This document shows, piece by piece, positions 50,888 through 58,470 of a stretch of DNA of 64,000 nucleotides. The notes under the pieces were generated by a model. The model was not told where the DNA came from and made no database searches. It saw only the letters and a list, made by a program, of their open reading frames with translations. Each line of letters begins with the position of its first letter. Within the stretch, counting starts at the first letter, position 1. The stretch comes from Streptomyces sp. NBC_00691. Lineage in GTDB: Bacteria; Actinomycetota; Actinomycetes; Streptomycetales; Streptomycetaceae. Both the position numbers and the translations under genes were made by a program. Location: positions 4,008,501 through 4,072,500 of the forward strand of contig NZ_CP109007.1 of NCBI RefSeq assembly GCF_036226665.1. The letters are read 5' to 3'.

Positions 50888-50992
50888 GTCTACGCCCGCC
50901 CACGTCCTCGTTCCGGCTCGTCCCACCCAGCCTACGGTCCTTCCGGCTCCGGCCTTCTCGGGGCGTCGGTCAGACCTTCTCGGGGCCTCGGG

Positions 50993-52483
50993 TCAGACGC
51001 CCCGTTCCGCCGCTATGCGGCCCGCCCGGACGGCGGTGAGCAGGTCGGCGTGATCGGCGGTGGTGCGGTCCGCGTAGGAGACGGCGAACTCGGCGACGGC
51101 CTCGTCGAACTCCTCGTTCTTCCCGCAGTACCCGGCTATCAGGCGCGGGTCGGCGCTGTGGGCGTGGGCGCGGGCGAGCAGGGCCCCGGTCATCCGGCCG
51201 TAGTCGTCGACCTGGTCCACGGTGAGCGCGGCGGGGTCGACGCTGCCCTTGCGGTTGCGGAACTGGCGGACCTGGAAGGGGCGCCCTTCGACCGTGGTCC
51301 ATCCGAGCAGGATGTCGCTCACGACCTGCATGCGCTTCTGCCCGAGCACGACGCGCCGCCCGGCGTGGCCGGGGTCCGGCACGGCGAAGCCGGCGGTCGG
51401 CAGATGGGGCAGCAGGGCGGACGGACGGGCCTCCTTCACCTGGAGGACGAGTGCCTCGCCCCGGTGGTCGAGGAGGAGCACGACATAGGAACGGGTGCCG
51501 ACGCTGCCCGTGCCGACGACCCGGAAGGCGACGTCGTGGACCGCGTACCGCGCGAGGAGCGGCAGCCGGTCCTCGGAGACGGTCTCCAGGTAGGGGCCCA
51601 GCGAGGCGGCGACGGCGGCCGCCTCGGCGTCGGGGACCCGGCGCAGGACCGGGGGAGCGTCCACGAAGCGGCGGCCGCCGCCCTCGGCGTCGGTGACGGC
51701 TTCGGTGGAGCGGGCGGCGAACCGGGCGCTGGTGTTGTTGCGGGCCTTGGCGGAGACCCTCTCCAGGGTGCCGAGGAGGTCACGGGCGTCGGTGTGGGAG
51801 ACGAGTTCCTCGTCGGCGATGGCGTTCCACGCGTCGAGGGAGGGGAGGCGGGCGAGCAGCCGCATGGTGCGCCGGTAGGCGCCGACGGTGTCGAAGGCGG
51901 CGGCCCGGCACAGGTCCTCGCTCGCGCCCGCTTCCCGGCCGACGAGGACGAGGGAGGTGGCGAGCCGCTTGAGGTCCCATTCCCAGGGGCCGACGACGGT
52001 CTCGTCGAAGTCGTTGAGGTCCATGACGAGCCGGCCGCGCGCGTCGCCGTAGAGCCCGAAGTTGGCGGCGTGGGCGTCACCGCACAGCTGGGCGGCGATC
52101 CCGGTGACGGGCGTCCCGGCGAGGTCCTGGGCCATGAGCCCGGCGGCTCCGCGCAGGAACGTGAAGGGGCTGGCCGCCATCCTGCCGACCCGGATCGGTG
52201 CGAGCTCGGGGACGCGGTCCCGGTTCGACTCCTCGACGGCCCGGACGGCGTCGGGCCGGTCGGCGGCGAGGGCGGGCTGCCGGTGGGCGGAGCGCGGGAC
52301 GCGCTCGCGCAGTGCCTTGCCGCGCTCCTTGGGGGAGGCCCCGGCGGTCCTGCCGCCGATGGCGGCGCGGCGGGCGAAGCCCGGCACGTGCGGCACGCGC
52401 ACGCCGTCCGAGCCGGCGGCCGGGCCGTCCGGGGCTCCGTCCGTGCCGCGCTGTCCCGGCACGACGACCTGGTTGTCTTCCAT
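50993..52483 (-). CDS. DUF2252 family protein
   Basis: A 496-residue protein of the DUF2252 family, which has a protein-kinase/APH-like fold. CGDAHAANFGLYGDARGRLVMDLNDFDE contains the GDxHxxNF and D-F-D catalytic-type residues, as in phosphotransferases. LGWTTVEGRPFQVRQFRNRKGS is another family feature. The function is unknown. ATG 52483 has GGGGGAGGG upstream. Two exact DnaA-type boxes lie about 80 bases upstream. Confidence 0.88.
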   Translation of the reverse strand: MEDNQVVVPGQRGTDGAPDGPAAGSDGVRVPHVPGFARRAAIGGRTAGASPKERGKALRERVPRSAHRQPALAADRPDAVRAVEESNRDRVPELAPIRVGRMAASPFTFLRGAAGLMAQDLAGTPVTGIAAQLCGDAHAANFGLYGDARGRLVMDLNDFDETVVGPWEWDLKRLATSLVLVGREAGASEDLCRAAAFDTVGAYRRTMRLLARLPSLDAWNAIADEELVSHTDARDLLGTLERVSAKARNNTSARFAARSTEAVTDAEGGGRRFVDAPPVLRRVPDAEAAAVAASLGPYLETVSEDRLPLLARYAVHDVAFRVVGTGSVGTRSYVVLLLDHRGEALVLQVKEARPSALLPHLPTAGFAVPDPGHAGRRVVLGQKRMQVVSDILLGWTTVEGRPFQVRQFRNRKGSVDPAALTVDQVDDYGRMTGALLARAHAHSADPRLIAGYCGKNEEFDEAVAEFAVSYADRTTADHADLLTAVRAGRIAAERGV

Positions 52484-52561
52484 GGCCTGCCCTCCCCCGA
52501 TACGAAAGTCCAACATCATCCGGCCTGACGGTACCGCCGTGGCCGAGCGGCCGTCTCCCCC

Positions 52562-52584
52562 TGTGGACAACCGTCTGTGGACAA
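52562..52584. other. Pair of DnaA-type boxes, 14 bp apart
   Basis: TGTGGACAA occurs exactly at 52562-52570 and 52576-52584, in the same orientation. The reverse complement TTGTCCACA is the preferred Streptomyces DnaA box. The pair lies in the 183-base gap between the DUF2252 and response-regulator genes. Confidence 0.55.
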
Positions 52585-52666
52585 CTCCCCGGACACCGGC
52601 GACGCCCGCCGTCTGCTCTGCCGCCGCGCCCCCGACCGCCCGTGATCAACGTGCCGCGGCCCACTC

Positions 52667-53326
52667 CTACAGCCCCGCGTCCCGTGCGAGCAGCGCCGCC
52701 TGGACCCGGTTCTCGCAGTGCAGCTTGGCGAGGATCCGGCTCACATACGTCTTCACCGTGGCCTCGCTCATGTGCAGCCGCTTCCCCGCGTCCGCGTTGG
52801 ACAGCCCTTCACCGAGCAGCGCCAGCACCTCGCGCTCCTTCTCGCTCAGACCCGCGACCCGCCCCCGCGCCTCCTCGGCGCGGGCCGCCTCCCGACCCGT
52901 GGCGAGCCGCTCCACGACATGCCGGGTCGCCGCCGGCGACAGATACGCGTCGCCCGCCGCGGCGGCCCGTACCGCCCGGATCAGCTCCGCGGGCGCCGTG
53001 TCCTTCAACAGGAACCCGGCGCCCCCGTGCTCCAGCGTCCGCAGGACGTTGTCCCGCTCCCCGAAGGTGGTCAGGACGATCACCCGGGCCGTCGGCGCCG
53101 CACGGCGCAGCTCCGGCAGCGCGGAGAGGCCGTCGAGCACCGGCATCTGGATGTCGAGCAGCACCACGTCGGCGGCGTGCGCCCGGGCCGCCTCGACCGC
53201 CTCCCTGCCGTTGGCGGCCTCGGCGACGACCTCGATCTCCGGGTCGGAGGTGAGGATCATCCGGATCCCGGCCCTGATCAGCGGCTCGTCGTCGGCGATC
53301 ACGACCCTGATGGGCTGCCCTGCCAC
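52667..53326 (-). CDS. NarL-family response regulator
   Basis: A 219-residue protein. The receiver domain has DDEPLIRAGIR, phospho-Asp in VVLLDIQMPVLDG, LTTFGERD, and Lys in GFLLKDTAP. The LuxR-type HTH is LSEKEREVLALLGEGLSNADAGKRLHMSEATVKTYVSRI. It lies 37 bases after the histidine kinase gene on the same strand and is its obvious partner. Confidence 0.92.
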   Translation of the reverse strand: MAGQPIRVVIADDEPLIRAGIRMILTSDPEIEVVAEAANGREAVEAARAHAADVVLLDIQMPVLDGLSALPELRRAAPTARVIVLTTFGERDNVLRTLEHGGAGFLLKDTAPAELIRAVRAAAAGDAYLSPAATRHVVERLATGREAARAEEARGRVAGLSEKEREVLALLGEGLSNADAGKRLHMSEATVKTYVSRILAKLHCENRVQAALLARDAGL

Positions 53327-53363
53327 AGCTACTCCCCACGGCTCCGGTACGGGCGGGTCGGCG

Positions 53364-55142
53364 CTAACGCGCCTCGACCTCGTACGACTTCTTCTCGATC
53401 AGCTTGCCGTCCTTGAAGCAGAACCGGAAAACAGGCTCCTTCTCGAAGGTCTCGCTCAGCTCCGAGGACATCAGCACCAGGCAGTCGGCGCCCTCCGGCT
53501 GCGCCGGTCCCTTGCCGCCGAGGCCGGCGGTGGCGATCGTGTCGCCGGACGGGAGCTGGCCGCGCACCTCCTTCTCCGACGCCCCGACCCTCACCGCGTC
53601 GTACTGCGCGGGCTCGATCATCCCCTCCTTCACCGACCCCATCAGGAAGTAGAGACCGAAACCCGCCGCCACCACCAGCAGGACGAGCGCCGCGAACGCG
53701 ATCCCGCAGCCCAGCGCGATCGAACCGCCCGTGCTTCTGCCTCTTCCCCCACGCACCGCCATCGCCAACTCCCGCTCCGTGAAAGTCCAGTCGGCCGGTC
53801 CGACCACGACCGGACGACCATCGCCCACCAGCGGCTTCGTGGTCTGCTGCCGGAAGTCGTCGGCGGCATCGACCAAAGGCGCCGCTTCCGCGAGCGGCGC
53901 GGCCCCGTAGGGCAGCATCCCGGCCACCCGGAAGCCGCCGCCGTCGGCCGGACCGGCATGACACATGCCGCCCACCAGCCGGGCACGCTCGGCGAGACCG
54001 GTGAGCCCCTGCCCGCCGCTCACGACGTCCTTCGCGGGCTCGTCCGTGGGCTGCTCGTTGAGGACCTCGACGACGAAGGTGTCCGGCTCGTACCGCAGGT
54101 CGACACCGATCGACGCCCCCGGCGCGTACTTGTAGGCGTTGGTGAGGGCCTCCTGCACGATCCGGTACGCCGCGTGGTCGGCGGCCGGGGCGAGCGACCG
54201 CTCCTCCCCCGACCGTCTCAGGCCGACCGAGGTGCCGGCCGTGCGCGCCGCCTCCACGAGCCCTTCGATGCCCGCGATCCCCCGCGCCGCGCGGCCCGTC
54301 TCGTCCCCGGTCCGCCCGGGCGCGGCCGCCGAACCGTCGGGGGCCTCGATCCCGTCGCGCAGGATCCCGACGACCTCCCGCAGCTCGTGCATGGCGGTCA
54401 CCGAGGCGTTCCGCAGGACGCCGACGACCTCGCGCTGGCGCGCGCTCAGCTCCCGGTCCACCTCCAGGGCTCCGGTGTGGACGGCTATCAGGGCCAGTTG
54501 GTGGCCGAGGCTGTCGTGCATGTCCTGGGCGATCCGCTGCCGTTCCCGCAGCCGCGCCTGCCCGACCACCATGGTCCGCTCCCTCAGCAGCTGGGCGTTG
54601 CGCTCCTGGAGCGCGTGCAGCAGGGTCCGTCGCTGGGTCCAGTAGCGGTGGGCGAGCCCGGGGGCCAGGGTGGTGCCCAGGTAGTAGAGGGTCGCCGTGA
54701 GGGCGATGGTGAGGAGCCGGCCGCCCTCCCAGGGCCCCACGAGGCTCCCTCCGACGTTCAGGACGAAGGCGGCGATGAACGCGGCCAGCGCGCGGCCCGC
54801 CCCCGCGATGTACCGGCCGGAGGACCAGCCGACCACCAGCAGCAGAGGGCCGAAGCCGGGCACGAAGGGCGTGAGTCCCGCGGTCAGGACGAGCACGCTG
54901 GCGGGAAGTCTGCGCCGCACGAGGGACAGCAGGGCGGAACCGGCGGCGACCAGGCCCAGCACCCAGCCCTCACCGCCCAGGAGGTCCTCGGTCCCGGCGC
55001 CGAGCAGCGCGACGACCGCGGCGAGTGCCACCTCACCGGTGGTCCTGCGCCCCGACCACTGCCCCGGCACCGCGAACCACGCCCACCCCGCGGCGAGCGC
55101 GGCCCCGATCCCGTACGAACCCCGGGTCCCCGACTTCGGCAT
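53364..55142 (-). CDS. NarL-type histidine kinase with an additional C-terminal membrane anchor and external domain
   Basis: A 592-residue kinase. Five or so N-terminal hydrophobic helices (about 10-160) come first. HisKA_3 with phospho-His209 (RIAQDMHDSLGHQL) and an HATPase domain (N-box EALTNAYKYAPGA at 331-343, G-box GGQGLTGLAERARLVGG) follow. Unusually, after the kinase a 60-residue linker leads to a transmembrane helix (about 474-501). A ~90-residue tail follows (YDAVRVGASEKEVRGQL, two Cys at 553 and 575, EKKSYEVEAR), predicted outside the cell. Start ATG 55142; GTG 55151 is possible. Confidence 0.85.
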   Translation of the reverse strand: MPKSGTRGSYGIGAALAAGWAWFAVPGQWSGRRTTGEVALAAVVALLGAGTEDLLGGEGWVLGLVAAGSALLSLVRRRLPASVLVLTAGLTPFVPGFGPLLLVVGWSSGRYIAGAGRALAAFIAAFVLNVGGSLVGPWEGGRLLTIALTATLYYLGTTLAPGLAHRYWTQRRTLLHALQERNAQLLRERTMVVGQARLRERQRIAQDMHDSLGHQLALIAVHTGALEVDRELSARQREVVGVLRNASVTAMHELREVVGILRDGIEAPDGSAAAPGRTGDETGRAARGIAGIEGLVEAARTAGTSVGLRRSGEERSLAPAADHAAYRIVQEALTNAYKYAPGASIGVDLRYEPDTFVVEVLNEQPTDEPAKDVVSGGQGLTGLAERARLVGGMCHAGPADGGGFRVAGMLPYGAAPLAEAAPLVDAADDFRQQTTKPLVGDGRPVVVGPADWTFTERELAMAVRGGRGRSTGGSIALGCGIAFAALVLLVVAAGFGLYFLMGSVKEGMIEPAQYDAVRVGASEKEVRGQLPSGDTIATAGLGGKGPAQPEGADCLVLMSSELSETFEKEPVFRFCFKDGKLIEKKSYEVEAR

Positions 55143-55224
55143 AACGTCCACGCTCGCACCGTAGGCGGCGGTCAGGCCCCGGGTCGTCCCTCTTTCGTCG
55201 CACCCCGCGTCGACAAAAGTCGCT

Positions 55225-55490
55225 CCCCCGGGACACACCAACGCACTGCTGGTCGGCAAGGCGCTCAAGGGACATCGCGAGAAGGCCCTGCTCGCCACCA
55301 AGGGCGGGCTCGTCGTCGACGACCCGGCCACCTACAAGAGCCACCGCGACGGCAGGCCGGCGCATCTGCGCGCCGCCGTCGACGCGAGCCGGCGACAGCT
55401 CGACGTGGACCACATCGACCTCTACCAACTGCACCGCATCGGCCCCGAGGTTCCGGTCGAGAAGAGCTGGGGCGCGCTCGCGGAACCCGG
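55225..55490 (+). pseudogene. Aldo/keto reductase remnant
   Basis: One frame encodes PGHTNALLVGKALKGHREKA, then LLATKGGLV, HLRAAVDASRRQLDVDHIDLYQLHRIGPEVPVEKSWGALAE. This matches the middle of aldo/keto reductases (GHTE...LVGxAL...VxLATK..., and SLxRLxxDxIDLYQLHR). No start, catalytic Tyr/Asp region or C-terminal half is present. After WGALAE the frame degenerates into a basic Arg/Pro-rich tail. It is a decayed fragment next to an initiator tRNA, a common insertion site. The rest of 55143-55759 shows no gene. Confidence 0.7.
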
Positions 55491-55759
55491 CTCGGCGCTC
55501 CGGCGAAGGGACTGCCCGAGCTCGCGAGCTGCCGTGGACGCGCGGCCGACCGCGAACCCGACGCACATGGAGGAACTCCCTCCGCCTGGCCTCCGGGCCT
55601 GCCCGGGGAGCACCCGGCGGCTCACCGGGCACGGACCGACGTCCTCGCTCGACCGGACGGGAATCCGATGACGGCCGCCACCTGCGGTCCGCCGATGTGA
55701 CGTTGGTCATGGTGGGCGGGAAAAGACGGGCCCGGACCTGTGTAGAGTGGCATCACCGA

Positions 55760-55833
55760 CGCGGGGTGGAGCAGCTCGGTAGCTCGCTGGGCTCATAACC
55801 CAGAGGTCGCAGGTTCAAATCCTGTCCCCGCTA
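55760..55833 (+). tRNA. Initiator tRNA-fMet (CAT)
   Basis: A 74-base cloverleaf with anticodon CAT (55794-55796). The anticodon stem has three consecutive G-C pairs (CTGGG with CCCAG). The first acceptor pair is unpaired (C1 opposite T72), both marks of an initiator tRNA. The acceptor stem is CGCGGGG with CCCCGC. CCA is not encoded. A 14-bp terminator hairpin follows directly. Confidence 0.97.
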
Positions 55834-55839
55834 CGAGAA

Positions 55840-55871
55840 GAAAGGGGCCCGGCATCAGCCGGGCCCCTTTC
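55840..55871 (+). terminator. Terminator after tRNA-fMet
   Basis: A perfect 14-bp stem (55840-55853 with 55858-55871) and a 4-base loop ATCA lie 6 bases past the tRNA end. Confidence 0.85.
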
Positions 55872-56108
55872 GCGTTCCTCGCACTTCTTCCCATGCCCCC
55901 GGCCACAGCCCGATCCGCGCCTGTGCGAGCTGCCTCACATCGCGTCCGACCACCGCGCCGGACGACCACCGCGCCGACTCAGGGCACCCGGTCCCCCGCA
56001 CGAACGATCCACCTGGTGCCGCGCGCGACCGATCCGCCCGAGCCCACTCGTGACTGCTCCCACCGGACCCGCACCTGATCACGGCCACCGGCACATCGGG
56101 GGATAAAC

Positions 56109-56146
56109 GAAACGGTCGGCATCGTGATCACGATGCCGACCGTTTC
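56109..56146 (-). terminator. 38-bp perfect palindrome, terminator for tRNA-Leu
   Basis: GAAACGGTCGGCATCGTGA followed directly by its reverse complement forms a 17-bp stem with GATC as the loop. It lies 20 bases downstream of tRNA-Leu in its direction of transcription and can also act on the + strand. Confidence 0.85.
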
Positions 56147-56166
56147 CTCGGTTTCCCGAGTTGAAC

Positions 56167-56253
56167 TGGTGCGCGAGGGGGGAGTTGAACCCCCACGCCC
56201 TTTCGGGCACTGGAACCTGAATCCAGCGCGTCTGCCTATTCCGCCACCCGCGC
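56167..56253 (-). tRNA. tRNA-Leu (CAG)
   Basis: An 87-base class II tRNA with a long variable arm (TGCCCGAAAGGGCG) and anticodon CAG in the loop between CTGGA and TCCAG. The acceptor stem is GCGCGGG with CTCGCGC. Discriminator A and an encoded CCA are present (56167-56169). The T-arm is GGGGGTTCAACTCCCCC. Confidence 0.97.
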
Positions 56254-56368
56254 ATTGGGTGTGCTCCGGACACTCTCACTTTGCGGTGCGAGCGCCTGGC
56301 GACATCAGAAGATTAGCACGTCGCAGACCGTGGATTCACATCCGTTGTTTGGCCTCCGCTCACGCAGA

Positions 56369-56608
56369 CCAAGGTGAGGGAGGGACAGATGCGCGGCAGG
56401 GGGAAGGAGGGGCGGGAGGGGCACCAGGAGAAGCGGAGCCGGGAAGGAAGCCGGCGCGAAACAGGGTGCGGGAGAGGGCGGGAAGAGGCGGGGAAGCGGT
56501 CCGGGTGAGGCCGGGAAGAGGTCCGGGTGAGGCCGGGAAGAGGTCAGGAAGAGGGATGAACGGGAGGAAGAGGGAGAAGAGCGAGGGAGGGCAAGAAGAG
56601 GGATGCAT
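56369..56608. other. Purine-rich non-coding stretch with 22-bp tandem repeat
   Basis: The 630-base gap between tRNA-Leu and the FHA operon has a + strand of about 80% G+A over 240 bases (56369-56608). Inside it, GTCCGGGTGAGGCCGGGAAGAG is repeated exactly at 56499-56520 and 56521-56542. No gene is supported here. The rest of the gap holds the promoter region of the FHA operon. Confidence 0.65.
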
Positions 56609-56835
56609 CACCCCGAACCGTCGGGGACCACTCCCGAACGGGCCTCGTGCCGACGTCGAACGAGCCCCGAACCGCCCCCGATCCGCCCCGACACCTCGAC
56701 CGAGCCCCCGCTCCCACAGCCGGGTGCGGGACACTGTCCACAGGCCGCCTCTACGATCCGTGGGGAAAGCTTGTGAGAGGTGACACTCGTCCACAGGGCA
56801 GAGAAGGGGAACCAGCCGATTTCCCGACGCGTGGA

Positions 56836-56841
56836 TACGAT
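56836..56841 (+). promoter_or_regulatory. Possible -10 element of the FHA operon
   Basis: TACGAT stands 48 bases upstream of the first FHA gene. GGAGGAGGTG at 56871-56880 is its ribosome site. No convincing -35 is visible, so this is a weak call. Confidence 0.3.
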
Positions 56842-56883
56842 CAGTAAGCAGTACCAGGACGACAACGACGGAGGAGGTGCCCC

Positions 56884-57753
56884 ATGGGAGTCATGAAGCG
56901 TTTCGAGCAGCGTCTCGAAGGTCTGGTCAACGGCACCTTCGCCAAGGTCTTCAAGTCCGAGGTCCAGCCGGTCGAGATCGCGGGCGCACTCCAGCGTGAG
57001 TGCGACAACAACGCGCAGATCTGGAACCGCGAGCGGACCGTCGTCCCCAACGACTTCATCGTGGAGCTGAGCGCGCCGGACTACGAGCGCCTCAGCCCCT
57101 ACTCGGGTCAGCTCGGCGACGAGCTCGCCGGCCTGGTCAGGGACTACGCGAAGCAGCAGCGGTACACCTTCATGGGACCGATCAAGGTCCACCTGGAGAA
57201 GGCGGAGGACCTCGACACGGGTCTGTACCGCGTCCGCAGCCGCACCCTGGCGTCGAGTACGTCACAGTCTCAGCCGCCCTCGGGCGGCCAGCAGCAGTCT
57301 CACCAGCAGCAGGGCCAGGGACAGGGCCGCGGCGGATACGGGTACCCCCCGGCCGGCGCCCCGCCCATGCCCGCCTCCCCGCCTCCCGGCGCTCCCGGCC
57401 ACCGGCCGGGTCCCGCCGCGGCGGGCCGTCCGGCGGCCCCCGGCCCCGGTACGCACGGGGGAGCGGGCACCCAGGTGCGCCGCTGGATCGAGATCAACGG
57501 CACCCGCCATCAGATCTCACGCCCGACCCTGGTCCTCGGCCGCAGCACCGACGCGGACGTGAGGATCGACGATCCCGGCGTCTCCCGCCGGCACTGCGAG
57601 ATCCGGACCGGAACGCCCTCGACGATCCAGGATCTGGGTTCCACCAACGGCATCGTGGTGGACGGGCAGCACACCACCCGCGCTACGCTCCGCGACGGCT
57701 CGCGGATCGTCGTGGGCAGCACCACCATCGTTTACCGGCAAGCCGAAGGGTGA
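56884..57753 (+). CDS. fhaA: FhaA-type protein (DUF3662 + FHA)
   Basis: A 289-residue cytosolic adaptor. The N-terminal DUF3662 domain is at about 3-120 (VMKRFEQRLEGLVNGTFAKVFKSEVQPVEIAGALQREC). A Gln/Pro/Gly-rich linker follows (about 125-195). The C-terminal FHA domain has LVLGRSTDADVRIDDPGVSRRHCEI and LGSTNGIVVDG, the phosphothreonine-binding loop. In mycobacteria FhaA binds phosphorylated MviN and PknB/RodA partners in cell-wall synthesis. It is first in the operon, 10 bases before fhaB. Confidence 0.93.
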   Translation: MGVMKRFEQRLEGLVNGTFAKVFKSEVQPVEIAGALQRECDNNAQIWNRERTVVPNDFIVELSAPDYERLSPYSGQLGDELAGLVRDYAKQQRYTFMGPIKVHLEKAEDLDTGLYRVRSRTLASSTSQSQPPSGGQQQSHQQQGQGQGRGGYGYPPAGAPPMPASPPPGAPGHRPGPAAAGRPAAPGPGTHGGAGTQVRRWIEINGTRHQISRPTLVLGRSTDADVRIDDPGVSRRHCEIRTGTPSTIQDLGSTNGIVVDGQHTTRATLRDGSRIVVGSTTIVYRQAEG

Positions 57754-57763
57754 AGCGGGGGCA

Positions 57764-58291
57764 ATGTCAGAGCTGACCCTTACGGTCATGCGGTTGGGTT
57801 TCCTGGCCGTTCTGTGGCTGTTCGTCATCGTGGCCGTCCAGGTCATCCGCAGCGACCTCTTCGGTACGCGGGTCACCCAGCGCGGTTCACGGCGCCAGGA
57901 GGCGCGACCTCAACAGCAGCAGCAGGCGCGGCAGGCCGCCGCGCCTCCGCAGCAGCGCGGCCAGCAGACCGCGGGCGGTGGACGGCAGCGCCGCGGCGCC
58001 CCGACCAAGCTGGTCGTGTCCGAGGGCACCCTCACCGGTACGACCGTCGCCCTCCAGGGGCAGACGATCACGCTGGGCCGGGCCCATGATTCGACGATCG
58101 TGCTGGACGACGACTACGCGTCCAGCAGGCACGCCAGGATCTACCCGGACCGGGACGGCCAGTGGATCGTCGAGGATCTCGGGTCCACGAACGGCACGTA
58201 TCTCGACCGGACCCGCCTCACCACCGCCACTCCCATTCCGCTGGGCGCGCCGATCCGCATCGGCAAGACCGTCATCGAGCTGCGGAAGTAG
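57764..58291 (+). CDS. fhaB: FhaB/FipA-type membrane-anchored FHA protein
   Basis: A 175-residue protein. The N-terminal transmembrane helix (about 9-25) is followed by a Gln/Arg-rich linker. The FHA domain has ITLGRAHDSTIVLDDDYASSRHARIY and LGSTNGTYLDRTRL. It recruits threonine-phosphorylated proteins to the division/elongation machinery. It ends about 180 bases before the phosphatase gene. Confidence 0.92.
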   Translation: MSELTLTVMRLGFLAVLWLFVIVAVQVIRSDLFGTRVTQRGSRRQEARPQQQQQARQAAAPPQQRGQQTAGGGRQRRGAPTKLVVSEGTLTGTTVALQGQTITLGRAHDSTIVLDDDYASSRHARIYPDRDGQWIVEDLGSTNGTYLDRTRLTTATPIPLGAPIRIGKTVIELRK

Positions 58292-58470
58292 TGCTACATC
58301 ATGAATAGGCGCGAGCGGAGCGAGCGAGTCGGGACGGTCCCCGCCACAGACCGTGCCGGGCTCCCGACCCGAGCGACTGAAGCGACCGGCGTGACCGGAG
58401 CGACCGGAGGGTGGGCAGTGTGGGTCGAGACCGGCTGTACCCCGATGCAGCGTCGACAGGGCAGGTGGGC

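Noticed and set aside
55405..55671. 88-residue ORF taken as an intact gene
   Set aside because: It is only the end of the aldo/keto reductase remnant followed by non-homologous basic sequence.
52062..55700. 1212-residue plus-strand frame over DUF2252, response regulator and kinase
   Set aside because: Purely antisense to three genes with clear motifs.
56608..57192. Minus-strand ORF near the FHA operon
   Set aside because: It is antisense to fhaA and its promoter, with shadow-type composition.
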